A program made the position numbers and the translations under genes. Source: Hymenobacter polaris (lineage in GTDB: Bacteria; Bacteroidota; Bacteroidia; Cytophagales; Hymenobacteraceae). From it: 64,000 nt of DNA. Below are positions 27,323-36,582 of this stretch, in pieces (position 1 is the stretch's first letter; every line of letters begins with the position of its first letter). The notes beneath the pieces are model-generated. The model worked only from the letters and a program-made list of their open reading frames with translations, was not told the origin of the DNA and did not search any database. The stretch is taken from the NCBI RefSeq assembly GCF_012927305.1, contig NZ_JABBGH010000001.1, positions 744,001-808,000 on the forward strand, given 5' to 3'.

Positions 27323-27370
27323 ACTAAACGGAATATTTACCGTTACTTTACGGTAAATATTCCGTTTAGT
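27323..27370. promoter_or_regulatory. 48-base AT-rich palindrome, probable antitoxin operator
   Basis: Perfect 21-base arms (27323-27343 and 27350-27370) flank the loop TACTTT; the right arm ends at the base before the antitoxin ATG. TACTTTAC in the centre resembles a -7 box. Binding here by the DUF2384/Xre antitoxin would repress the locus. Confidence 0.65.
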
Positions 27371-27808
27371 ATGCTCGCCGCTCCCATTCACGCGCCCCTG
27401 CCGGCTGCCCTCGCCAGCCTCGAAACGGTGGTGGCTGATGCCTTTGCCTTGGTGATGCAGGCCCGCACCGGCGTGCCTGCCAAAACGGCCTTTGCCGTGG
27501 CAAACCTCTTGCAAGTAAGCACCGAGGAGCTGGCTGAGCTGCTGCACCTGACGCCTAAAACCCTGCGCACCTACCGCGAGACCAACAAGCGCCTGGCCCC
27601 CGCCGCCGGCGAGCAGGTGCTCAAGCTGCTAGCCCTGGCCCGGCTAGGGGGGGAGGTATTTGGCGAGGCCGCCGCCTTCCGCCGCTGGCTGGGCAAGCCC
27701 GCCTACGGCCTCGATAACCAGGCGCCCCTAGGCCTGCTGCAAACCAGCGGCGGCATCGACCTGGTGGCCGACGAAGTGAGCCGCATTGCCTACGGCGACT
27801 TCGCGTAA
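27371..27808 (+). CDS. Xre/ParS-type antitoxin (DUF2384)
   Basis: This 145-residue protein has an N-terminal helix-turn-helix-like Xre region (VANLLQVSTEELAELLHLTPKTLRTYRE, about residues 39-65) and a C-terminal DUF2384 domain (ALARLGGEVFG..FRRWLGKPAYGLDNQAPLGLLQTSGGIDLV), the toxin-binding part. It pairs with the RES toxin downstream. Its start codon abuts a perfect 48-base palindrome, fitting autorepression. The usual short or overlapping junction with the toxin gene is missing: 138 bases with a palindromic repeat separate them. Confidence 0.88.
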   Translation: MLAAPIHAPLPAALASLETVVADAFALVMQARTGVPAKTAFAVANLLQVSTEELAELLHLTPKTLRTYRETNKRLAPAAGEQVLKLLALARLGGEVFGEAAAFRRWLGKPAYGLDNQAPLGLLQTSGGIDLVADEVSRIAYGDFA

Positions 27809-27830
27809 CTACTTGAGGCTTAACCAGGCC

Positions 27831-27922
27831 GTCATACTCAGCTGGCGTCCGCTTGCCGAAGCATCTCCACCGAATGATACCCTAGGGGCGCGGGAGAGAT
27901 GCTTCGCGGGCTCAGCATGACG
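27831..27922. repeat. Palindromic repeat (copy R7) between antitoxin and toxin
   Basis: Imperfect arms (27831-27872 and 27892-27922) carry GTCATACTCAGC, GAAGCATCTC and the complementary GAGATGCTTCG. It belongs to the same family as R1-R6. It splits the toxin-antitoxin operon. Confidence 0.8.
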
Positions 27923-27946
27923 TGCTTTTAAGGCGAGCAATTCAAC

Positions 27947-28408
27947 ATGGAAATTTACCGCATCTGCCTCACCAAGTACGCGGGCGAGCTGGTGGCCAGC
28001 GGCAACCCTGGGCGCTGGAACGAGCGCGGGCAACTGGTGGTGTACGCGGCCGGCAGCCGGGCCCTGGCCTGCCTCGAAAACGTGGTGCACCGCAGCGGTG
28101 AGGGCCTGCATAGCTTATTTCAGGTGCTGCGCATCGCGGTGCCCGACGCGCTGGCCGTGACGGAGCTAGCGGCCGCCGACCTACCCGCCGGTTGGCAGCA
28201 GCCCAGCGCCTACGCCCGCTGCCAGCCCCTAGGGGCCGCCTGGTACCGCCGCCAGGCTACGGCCGTGCTGCGGGTGCCCTCGGCCATTATCGCCCACGAG
28301 CACAATTACGTGCTCAATACCCGCCATCCTGATTTCGGCCAGGTTCGCATCGTGGGGCGCGAAGATTTTGTGTTCGACTCGCGTCTCAAAGACCCGGACC
28401 CCGCCTAG
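27947..28408 (+). CDS. RES-domain toxin
   Basis: This 153-residue protein has the RES fold: YRICLTKYAGELVASGNPGRW (the Arg near residue 5 and the GxxxRWN motif), VVYAAGSRALACLENVVH with its conserved Glu, and a C-terminal VPSAIIAHEHNYVLNTRHPDF with conserved Ser and Asn. RES toxins consume cellular NAD+. All expected residues are present, so the toxin appears intact. The cognate DUF2384 antitoxin gene lies upstream on the same strand, but the repeat R7 sits between them and may alter co-transcription. The TAG stop is inside a CCTAGG. Confidence 0.88.
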   Translation: MEIYRICLTKYAGELVASGNPGRWNERGQLVVYAAGSRALACLENVVHRSGEGLHSLFQVLRIAVPDALAVTELAAADLPAGWQQPSAYARCQPLGAAWYRRQATAVLRVPSAIIAHEHNYVLNTRHPDFGQVRIVGREDFVFDSRLKDPDPA

Positions 28409-28418
28409 GGTTTGAACC

Positions 28419-28455
28419 CGCTGCTAGTGAAGTATATACGGCTGGACTAGCAGCG
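28419..28455. terminator. Hairpin after the toxin gene
   Basis: CGCTGCTAGT and its complement (28446-28455) form a 10-base stem just after the RES gene. There is no strong T run, so terminator status is tentative. Confidence 0.4.
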
Positions 28456-28589
28456 AACTACATTTTTCCTTCATTAAATAACAGGTAATCAAGGGCCCGC
28501 GCCCTAGGGCTAGCTGCCGGGCCAGGGCGTACTTTAGGAGGAATTTGACGAAGGAGCGAAACCCGCTTGGCGTTTAACCCCGACCATTT

Positions 28590-29591
28590 ATGGCCACTGC
28601 GCCCCTCAACTACACGCCCACGGCCGAGCCCATTACGCACCACGTGCGGGCCCGGCAAATCCTCAAATCGCACCCCGAGGTGAAGCGCCTGATGGGCCGC
28701 AACGCCATGACGGCCGTCATTACGGCCGCCTGCGTAGCCGCGCAAGTGCTGGTGGCCTGGCTGCTGCGCGGGCAGGCCTGGTACTGGTCGGTGCTGGCAG
28801 CCTATGCCTTCGGCGCCTTCGTGTGCCACACGCTGTTCGTCATCATCCACGAGGCCACCCACAACCTGGTATTTAAGGGGCAGTGGGCCAACGCCAGCGT
28901 GGGCATTGCGGCCAACCTGCCCATGGTGATTCCCTCGGCCATGAGCTTTCGCAAGTTTCACCTCAAGCACCACTCGGCCCTCGGGCACTTCGAGCACGAT
29001 GCCGACCTGCCCGACCACTACGAGGCCGAGCTGATTCGGCACTACGCCCTGGGTAAGATGGTGTGGCTGTTCTTCTTTCCGGTGTTTCAGCTGGTGCGCA
29101 CCTTCCGCTGCAAAAGCGTGGTGCCCTTCGATAAGTACATTGCCGTTAACTGGCTGGCCCAGCTGGCTTTTAACGTGGCCATCTGGCTGTGGCTGGGGCC
29201 GGTGGGCTTTCTGTATCTGTTTGCCAGCTTCTGGTTTTCGGTGAGCCTGCACCCGGTGGGCGCCCGCTGGATTCAGGAGCACTACCTGGTGCTGAACGAG
29301 GAGCAGGAAACGACCTCGTACTACGGCCGCCTCAACGGCGTGCACCTCAACATCGGCTACCACAACGAGCACCACGACCTGCCCGGCGTGCCCTGGAACA
29401 AGCTGCCCGAGCTGCGCAAGCTGGCCCCCGAGTACTACGACACCCTGGAGCACCACACCAGCTACACCAAGGTGCTGCTGCGCTTCCTCTTCGACCAAGA
29501 AATCTCGCTCTACTCGCGCCTGGTGCGCGGCGACTTCTCGAAGAAGAAAGACCGGCCGCGCCCCGTCGAAACCGTGGCCGCGGGCGAGTAA
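28590..29591 (+). CDS. Fatty-acid desaturase like sphingolipid Delta4-desaturase (DES1)
   Basis: This 333-residue membrane di-iron enzyme has the three His boxes HEATHN (87-92), HLKHH (124-128) and HNEHH (258-262). The third box continues into DLPGVPW, and the N-terminal segment AEPITHHVRARQILKSHPEV matches the dihydroceramide desaturase (DEGS) signature. Two hydrophobic pairs surround the boxes. DEGS enzymes put a Delta4 double bond or a hydroxyl in the sphingoid base. A serine palmitoyltransferase gene lies 5 kb away, so a bacterial sphingolipid substrate is plausible. The frame is intact and single-gene, with a bidirectional terminator after it. Confidence 0.88.
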   Translation: MATAPLNYTPTAEPITHHVRARQILKSHPEVKRLMGRNAMTAVITAACVAAQVLVAWLLRGQAWYWSVLAAYAFGAFVCHTLFVIIHEATHNLVFKGQWANASVGIAANLPMVIPSAMSFRKFHLKHHSALGHFEHDADLPDHYEAELIRHYALGKMVWLFFFPVFQLVRTFRCKSVVPFDKYIAVNWLAQLAFNVAIWLWLGPVGFLYLFASFWFSVSLHPVGARWIQEHYLVLNEEQETTSYYGRLNGVHLNIGYHNEHHDLPGVPWNKLPELRKLAPEYYDTLEHHTSYTKVLLRFLFDQEISLYSRLVRGDFSKKKDRPRPVETVAAGE

Positions 29592-29611
29592 TCCTTCCGG
29601 AAAAGAATGTG

Positions 29612-29644
29612 AAAAGGCATCCACCAAGCGTGGGTGCCTTTTTT
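29612..29644. terminator. Bidirectional terminator
   Basis: AAAAGGCATCCAC pairs with GTGGGTGCCTTTT around a short loop and is flanked by A and T runs. It lies between the convergent desaturase and S41 protease genes. Confidence 0.8.
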
Positions 29645-31187
29645 AGTGACCGGGGCCTAGGGCTGCCTCGTCCAGGAGGCGCAGTGCAAAGCGTAGCTGC
29701 GCGTCGCGGTTGGCCAGAAAATCGGCGGGCGACTGAGTAACGAAGTAGTCGGGCAGCACCCCCCTGCCAGCGGGCTGGCTGGCGCGGACGGGCACATCCT
29801 GCACCAAGTCGACCCAGGCGAAGGTGACTTGAATGCCCGAGTAGGGCAGGGTGTACGTGAGCGTGCCGTGGCCGGTGTGCCCGTAGTAGCCCCCCATGGT
29901 TTCCTCGCCAATAACGACGGCCGGCGTGTTGCCGCGCACCATGGCGGCAAACATCGACCCGGCTGAGGCGACCCTAGGGCTGATAAGCAAGTACAGCGGC
30001 CCGCGAAACCGCTTGGGCTGGGGTTGAAAAACCGGGTTGCCATGAGCATTTTCGCGTAGCTGGCCGCCGGGCCCCGTGGTGAAGCTGCGGCGTAGTTCCT
30101 GTGCAACGTCGGCCACCAAAGCGGCCCGCTCGGCGGTATCCTGCGCTACGGTTAGGTATTGGCGGTAGGGTACTTGCCGAAAACGCACGGTGGCCCCCCG
30201 GTTTTCGTGGAAGGGACGCCGGGCCAGGTAAGCAAACGTGTGCATGTCGTTATCATCGTCGCCCCCGCCGTTGTTGCGCACATCTACTAGTAGGCGGGTG
30301 CCAGGAGGTGCCCGGTGCAGCAGCGTAAAGCAGGAGTCCAGAAACCGCGCATAGCGCCGGTGCCCCGCCGTATTAGCCTCGCCCAGCTCGAACGTGTTGA
30401 TGGTAAGCACGGCCGCGCGCTGCGCGGGCAACAGCTGGAAAGTATACGGGGCGGGTAGGTCCTCAAAAAAGCCGCGGTCGCTAGGCCGCGAGTGCCGGGC
30501 GGTGAAGGCCCGCTGGTAGGTGGTGTAGGGCACGGCGGGCCAACGCGCCGCCAGCACGCGGGCGGGGGCCGCCGGTAAGCTGTAGTGCACCAAGAAGCTA
30601 GCTCGCGGGCCATATTCCAGCCGGAAATATTCGGGAAATGAGGCAGCGAAGCCCACGGTTTTGCCAGTCAGGTTCCGCCCATCGGTGGTGTAGTACTTGC
30701 CCAGCTGCTGCACTAGCCGTGGGGCCGCCACGCCCTCGATGCGGCGAATAATGGTCCCCGCGGGCAGCGGCGCCTGGGTGGTATTGAGCAATACCTGGCC
30801 CGCGACGATTTTTAAGGGGTAGGGAAAAAAGCTGGCCTCGGCCCGTAGCGCCCGCCGCACCGAGTCGGGCAGGTCGGTGTCGTTGTGCAGGCTCCCCTCC
30901 AAGTCCGTGAGGCCCACCACCAGCCGGTACTCGTCCAGCACCGTGCGGGGGCCGGCCACGCAAGCGCGGGCGGCGGCAAAGGCGCTGTCGAGCTGCGCTT
31001 TGCGGCGGTACTTGTAGCTGCCAGCATGGGCTGCCTCTTTCAAACGCTGCAGCAAGACTAGGTCGGCCAGCACCTGCCAGGCGGGCAGGCGGCGCTGCTG
31101 CGGCAAAATCGGGGCGGGGGGCGGGGGCTGACATGCCCCCAGCAGCGCAACCACCAACGGGCCCGGCAACCAACGAAAACAAGCCAT
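29643..31187 (-). CDS. S41-family peptidase lipoprotein
   Basis: This 514-residue protein has a lipoprotein signal (LVVALLGACQPP, Cys near residue 18) and a C-terminal tail-specific protease (CTPase) domain. Seen are VLTINTFELG, LLVDVRNNGGGDDD and the catalytic-serine segment SPRVASAGSMFAAMVRG, followed by IGEETMGGYYG. Many S41 enzymes carry a PDZ domain; a degenerate one may lie at about residues 150-220. The ATG at 31187 was chosen because the lipoprotein signal starts there, though the frame is open to 31250. It lies 78 bases below gntP on the same strand. Confidence 0.85.
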   Translation of the reverse strand: MACFRWLPGPLVVALLGACQPPPPAPILPQQRRLPAWQVLADLVLLQRLKEAAHAGSYKYRRKAQLDSAFAAARACVAGPRTVLDEYRLVVGLTDLEGSLHNDTDLPDSVRRALRAEASFFPYPLKIVAGQVLLNTTQAPLPAGTIIRRIEGVAAPRLVQQLGKYYTTDGRNLTGKTVGFAASFPEYFRLEYGPRASFLVHYSLPAAPARVLAARWPAVPYTTYQRAFTARHSRPSDRGFFEDLPAPYTFQLLPAQRAAVLTINTFELGEANTAGHRRYARFLDSCFTLLHRAPPGTRLLVDVRNNGGGDDDNDMHTFAYLARRPFHENRGATVRFRQVPYRQYLTVAQDTAERAALVADVAQELRRSFTTGPGGQLRENAHGNPVFQPQPKRFRGPLYLLISPRVASAGSMFAAMVRGNTPAVVIGEETMGGYYGHTGHGTLTYTLPYSGIQVTFAWVDLVQDVPVRASQPAGRGVLPDYFVTQSPADFLANRDAQLRFALRLLDEAALGPGH

Positions 31188-31265
31188 ACCTAACCAGTAG
31201 AAGGGAACATAGTCGCTTCCTCGTCGGCGGCTACCGCGCCGGCCCCGCATTTGTTACCGCCGCCC

Positions 31266-32588
31266 CTAGGCCACCCGCAGCCCCCAATCGAGCAGAAGCA
31301 CCCCCAGCAGCCCCACCACTGAGAGGATGCACTCCATCAGCGACCACGAGCGCAGGGTATCCTTCACCGAGAGGCCGAAGTACTCCTTGAAGAGCCAGAA
31401 GCCACCGTCGTTGAGGTGGGAGAGAAACAAGCTGCCCGCCCCGATGCTGAGCACCAGCAGGTTGGGCTCGGTGGGCGTGTGCTGCACGATGGGCAGCATG
31501 ACGCCCGCCGCCGTGAGGCCCGCCACCGTAGCCGACCCTAGGGCCACCCGAATGCCGGCCGCCAGCAGCCAGCCCAGCACCAGCGGCGGCAGCCCCGTGC
31601 CGCCCAGGCTGCTGGCAATAACGGCGCTGGCCCCGCTCGCCAGCAGCACCTCCTTGAGGGCGCCCGCCCCGCCGATGATGAGCAGGATAGGAGCCACGTC
31701 GCGCACGGCCCCGGCGTAGATGCCGGTAACCTGGGCCAGGCTGCGGCCCTGCGCGGTGCCCAGGCTAAAGCCCGCCCCCACCACGGCCAGCAGCAGCACT
31801 ACCTCGGGCGCCGCCAAAAACGTGAGCGCCGGCCCTAGCGCCCCGCCCGCCGGCAAGGCCGCCCGCAGCCCCAGCACCACCGCCAGCAGCGCCACCGGCA
31901 GCAGCGAGGACAGAAAGCTGTTGAGGCGCCCGGGCGGGTTGGCTGCGGCCGCCGGGGCCGCTACCAGGCCGGGTGGCGGGTGGGCCACCAGTCCGCGCAG
32001 GGTGCGGGCAAATACCGGCCCGGCCAGCACCACGGCCGGCACCGCTAGCAGCAGCCCGTAGGCAAACGTGCGCCCGATGTCGGCCCCCAGCTGCACCACC
32101 AGGGCCGTGGGCGCCGGGTGGGGCGGCAAAAACCCGTGCAGCGCCGAAAGGGCCGCCAGCGCCGGCAGCCCCACGAACAGCGCCGGCAGCCGGTACTGCT
32201 GCACCACCGAAAACACCAGCGGCAGCAGCAGCAAAAACCCCACGTTGTAGAACAGCGGCACGCCCACCACGAAGCCCGTGCCCAGCAGCGTCCACTGCGC
32301 GCGCCGGGTGCCGAAGGTGTGCATCATGGTGACGGCAATTTGGCGGGCGGCGCCGCTTTCGGCCACCAGCTTGCCTAGCATGGCCCCCAGCACCACCACC
32401 AGCGCCACCGACCCTAGGGTATCGCCCAGGCCCTTCTGCACGGCGGCCAGCACCCGCGCCGGCCCCAGCCCCAGCGCCAGCCCGGTGGGCAGCGTTACCA
32501 GCAGAAACGCCAGAAACGCATCCACCTTGGCCCAGCTGATGAGGGCGATGAGCGCCAGCACCGCCAGCAGGATGATAAGGGGGAGCAT
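31266..32588 (-). CDS. gntP: GntP-family gluconate:H+ symporter
   Basis: This 440-residue inner-membrane permease has 12-14 hydrophobic segments. Family marks are KVDAFLAFLLVTLPTGLALG, the LGAMLGKLVAESGAA loop, LHGFLPPHPAP and the C-terminal SHLNDGGFWLFKEYFGLSV. It imports gluconate or related sugar acids with protons. No gluconate kinase or dehydratase gene is adjacent; the S41 peptidase gene follows and the repeat R8 precedes. The ATG at 32588 gives the standard N-terminus; the frame extends to 32639 without a better start. The stop codon is inside CCTAGG. Confidence 0.9.
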   Translation of the reverse strand: MLPLIILLAVLALIALISWAKVDAFLAFLLVTLPTGLALGLGPARVLAAVQKGLGDTLGSVALVVVLGAMLGKLVAESGAARQIAVTMMHTFGTRRAQWTLLGTGFVVGVPLFYNVGFLLLLPLVFSVVQQYRLPALFVGLPALAALSALHGFLPPHPAPTALVVQLGADIGRTFAYGLLLAVPAVVLAGPVFARTLRGLVAHPPPGLVAAPAAAANPPGRLNSFLSSLLPVALLAVVLGLRAALPAGGALGPALTFLAAPEVVLLLAVVGAGFSLGTAQGRSLAQVTGIYAGAVRDVAPILLIIGGAGALKEVLLASGASAVIASSLGGTGLPPLVLGWLLAAGIRVALGSATVAGLTAAGVMLPIVQHTPTEPNLLVLSIGAGSLFLSHLNDGGFWLFKEYFGLSVKDTLRSWSLMECILSVVGLLGVLLLDWGLRVA

Positions 32589-32629
32589 GGGGTGGGGAGC
32601 GAGTAGGTGTGGTAAATAAGAAAAACGAA

Positions 32630-32736
32630 AGAACGTCATGCTGAGCTTGCCGAAGCATCTCTACCGGGTAAGTAATTCTAACAATTGGAGTTACTTACCC
32701 GGTAGAGATGCTTCGGCAAGCTCAGCATGACGTTCT
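32630..32736. repeat. Long palindromic repeat (copy R8), 46-base perfect arms
   Basis: Arms 32630-32675 and 32691-32736 are exactly complementary and contain CATGCTGAGC and GAAGCATCTC. This is the longest perfect copy in the window. It lies between accC and gntP, both on the minus strand. Confidence 0.9.
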
Positions 32737-32751
32737 CTTAGGCTGACGTAG

Positions 32752-34263
<1,512 letters not shown>

Positions 34264-34306
34264 GTCAGGGGTGGGAGGGAAGTAGTAAGCGACCAAGACC
34301 GTCACA

Positions 34307-34391
34307 CTTATCTGACGTCCGCTTGCCGAAGCATCTTTACCGCGCCAGTAATGTTCGGTAAAGATGCTTCGGCAAGCGGACGTCAGATAAG
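34307..34391. repeat. Long palindromic repeat (copy R9), 36-base perfect arms
   Basis: Arms 34307-34342 and 34356-34391 are exactly complementary (TTGCCGAAGCATCTTTACCG) with a 13-base loop. It lies between divergent genes, so it cannot serve simply as a terminator there. The 333-base spacer 34264-34596 otherwise holds only the palmitoyltransferase promoter. Confidence 0.88.
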
Positions 34392-34513
34392 CAGGACGGC
34401 TTGTAGTAGTAGACAGTACTGCAAAGAAAACCCTAGGGCGCTCCCCCACAGTAAAAGCTCCGCGGCGCGGGTTGCACCGATGCCGAAATTCTGCACATCA
34501 GCCAGGGCGGCTT

Positions 34514-34521
34514 ATCTTTGC
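34514..34521 (+). promoter_or_regulatory. -7 promoter box of the palmitoyltransferase gene
   Basis: TATCTTTG is an exact TAnnTTTG match 75 bases upstream of the GTG start. Confidence 0.55.
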
Positions 34522-34596
34522 CAATTGCTGGTTTCTTCGGCAAGCCGCGTTACATTCGCTGGTACCGCACTTCTACTCTTATTCCCCCTACTTTCA

Positions 34597-35835
34597 GTGG
34601 ATATTTTCGACCGCGTTTCCGCCAACCAGGGCCCGTTGGGTTCGCACTCGCACTACGCCCACGGCTACTTCACCTTCCCCAAGCTCGAGGGCGAGATTAA
34701 GCCCCGCATGATTTTCCGGGGCAAGGAAGTACTAACCTGGAGCCTGAATAACTACCTAGGGCTGGCCAACCACCCCGAAGTGCGGCAGGCTGATGCCGAG
34801 GGCGCCACCGAGTATGGCATGGCGTACCCCATGGGCGCGCGCATCATGAGCGGCAACAGCAGCTTGCACGAGCGCCTCGAAAATGAACTGGCCGACTTCG
34901 TGCATAAGCCCGCCGCGCTGCTGCTCAACTTCGGCTACCAGGGCGTGGTGAGCATCATCGACTCGCTGGTGAGCCGCCACGACGCCATCGTGTACGATGC
35001 CGAGTCGCACGCCTGCATTATCGACGGGGTGCGCCTGCACGCCGGCAAGCGCTTCGTGTACTCGCACAACGACATGGAGAGCCTGGAGAAGCAGCTGGAG
35101 CGCGCCAAGCGCCTCACCGACGAAACCGGCGGCGGCATCCTGGTCATCACCGAGGGCATGTTTGGCATGAGCGGCAACCTAGGCAAGCTGCCCGAAATCG
35201 TGGCCCTGAAGCAGAAATATAACTTCCGCCTCTTTGTGGACGATGCCCACGGCTTCGGCACCCTAGGGCCCACGGGCGCCGGCACGGCCGAGCATTTAGG
35301 CGCTACCGAGGGCGTAGACCTGATTTTTTACACCTTCGCCAAGAGCATGGCCAGCATTGGGGCCTTCGTGGCGGGCCCCGAGGCGGTAATTGAATATTTG
35401 CGCTACAACATGCGCAGCCAGATTTTTGCTAAGTCGCTGCCCATGGCCCTGGTTACGGGCGCCCTCAAGCGCCTGGAGCTGATTCGCAACCACCCCGAGT
35501 ACCGCGAAAACCTCTGGACCATCGTGCGCGCCCTGCAAAGCGGCCTGCGCGAGAAGGGCTTCAACATCGGCACCACCGAGTCGCCCGTCACGCCGGTCTT
35601 CCTCAACGGCCAAATTCCCGACGCCACCGCCCTTACCTTCGATTTGCGTGAGAATCACGGCGTTTTCTGCTCCATTGTCGTGTACCCGGTAGTGCCCAAG
35701 GGCGTTATTATGCTGCGCCTCATTCCCACGGCCGTACATACGCTCGAGGACGTGCGCATAACTATTGCCGCCTTTGAGGCTATTTCGGCCAAGCTCGATA
35801 AGGGCCTCTACAGTAAGCAGGCCGCTACTGCCTAG
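34597..35835 (+). CDS. Serine palmitoyltransferase (alpha-oxoamine synthase)
   Basis: This 412-residue PLP enzyme of the alpha-oxoamine synthase family condenses serine with a fatty acyl-CoA, the first step of sphingolipid synthesis. Seen are LTWSLNNYLGLANHPEV, GMAYPMGARIMSGNSSLHE, the aspartate of FVDDAHGFGTLG and the PLP-binding lysine in FYTFAKSMASIGAF. The last follows the serine palmitoyltransferase pattern rather than that of KBL or BioF. The upstream frame is open for hundreds of codons over accC and R9, which is fortuitous; the GTG at 34597 is 76 bases below an exact -7 box. The DES1-like gene 5 kb away supports a sphingolipid role. Confidence 0.88.
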   Translation: MDIFDRVSANQGPLGSHSHYAHGYFTFPKLEGEIKPRMIFRGKEVLTWSLNNYLGLANHPEVRQADAEGATEYGMAYPMGARIMSGNSSLHERLENELADFVHKPAALLLNFGYQGVVSIIDSLVSRHDAIVYDAESHACIIDGVRLHAGKRFVYSHNDMESLEKQLERAKRLTDETGGGILVITEGMFGMSGNLGKLPEIVALKQKYNFRLFVDDAHGFGTLGPTGAGTAEHLGATEGVDLIFYTFAKSMASIGAFVAGPEAVIEYLRYNMRSQIFAKSLPMALVTGALKRLELIRNHPEYRENLWTIVRALQSGLREKGFNIGTTESPVTPVFLNGQIPDATALTFDLRENHGVFCSIVVYPVVPKGVIMLRLIPTAVHTLEDVRITIAAFEAISAKLDKGLYSKQAATA

Positions 35836-35865
35836 TTTTCTGCTAGCTACGCCAGCCCACGGCCG

Positions 35866-35905
35866 AGTGCCGGCTGCCCCTGGGGTGGCCGGCACTTTTG
35901 TTTTT
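35866..35905 (+). terminator. Intrinsic terminator of the palmitoyltransferase gene
   Basis: AGTGCCGGC and its complement form a stem followed by TTTTGTTTTT, 30 bases after the stop codon. Confidence 0.8.
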
Positions 35906-36081
35906 GCACTATTTGAAGGCAATTGCCAGCAGCAAAACTTCATCTAAGGCAAAAAACGGCCCTGCGAAGCTGGAAACGGCCATTTGAAATTCATCAGAAA
36001 AAGTTGCCCGCGTAGAAACTGCCTGTATATTAGGGCCGCGTAAGCACAATTTACTTTTTCTCACCCAACACCATTACTTTC

Positions 36082-36381
36082 ATGGCTAACCCGTTCACCA
36101 AAATCAAAGACCTCGTAAACTCGCTGGAGGATGATTTTGAAAAGTCGTACGACAAAGGCAACGCCGCCGCCGGCACCCGCGTGCGCAAAGGCATGCAGGA
36201 GCTGAAAAACCACGCCACTGCCATCCGCAAGGAAGTGCAGGACATGAAGAACAACACCAAGACCACCGGCGCCGCTACCAGCGCTGCCCCCAAGAAGGCT
36301 GCCCCGGCTAAGAAAGCCGCCGCGCCGGCCGCCAAAGCCGCCCCGGCCAAAAAAGCCGCTCCGGCTGCCAAGAAGAAGTAA
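36082..36381 (+). CDS. Histone H1-like (Hc1-type) DNA-binding protein
   Basis: This 99-residue basic protein has an N-terminal helical part (residues 5-55, FTKIKDLVNSLEDDFEKSYD, then GTRVRKGMQELKNHATAIRK) and a C-terminal tail of Ala/Pro/Lys repeats of the AAPAKKA type. It matches the bacterial histone H1-like family known from Chlamydia and widespread in Bacteroidota, where it coats or condenses the nucleoid. It is a single gene with an AT-rich leader; TACTTTTT at 36052 is one base off the -7 consensus. A strong terminator follows. Confidence 0.88.
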   Translation: MANPFTKIKDLVNSLEDDFEKSYDKGNAAAGTRVRKGMQELKNHATAIRKEVQDMKNNTKTTGAATSAAPKKAAPAKKAAAPAAKAAPAKKAAPAAKKK

Positions 36382-36434
36382 GCCCACCCCGGCACCCTAG
36401 GGGCGCCGGGCCTAGTTAAGGCGGTTTTACTGCC

Positions 36435-36466
36435 AAAAACGCCCTGCCGGTCGGCAGGGCGTTTTT
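36435..36466. terminator. Bidirectional intrinsic terminator
   Basis: AAAACGCCCTGCCG and its complement form a perfect 14-base stem with A and T runs on its two sides, after the H1-like gene. Confidence 0.85.
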
Positions 36467-36501
36467 GCGTTTAGGTGGGCTAGGGAAGTAGGGGCGGGGC
36501 T

Positions 36502-36553
36502 GGCCCCCGCCCGCCGGGCGCGCCTCCAGGCGGCGCGTCCATCGGCGGGGGCC
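36502..36553 (-). terminator. Hairpin after tyrS
   Basis: GGCCCCCGCC (36502-36511) pairs with GGCGGGGGCC (36544-36553), with an inner GC-rich stem. It lies 30 bases below the tyrS stop on the minus strand. Confidence 0.55.
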
Positions 36554-36582
36554 TGCCTCGCGCTTACTCCCGTTCGGTGCCT

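Noticed and set aside
27323..27370. Palindrome before the antitoxin read as a terminator
   Set aside because: It is AT-rich and abuts a start codon, and R6 just upstream already separates it from the previous gene.
34470..34485. Another GTTGCA, tested as a fifth metal-regulator site
   Set aside because: The TGCA half at the correct spacing is missing. A GTTGCA near 2676 fails for the same reason.
36082..36381. Lys/Ala-rich protein considered as a low-complexity artefact
   Set aside because: The N-terminal half matches the bacterial histone H1-like family and the gene has a proper terminator.
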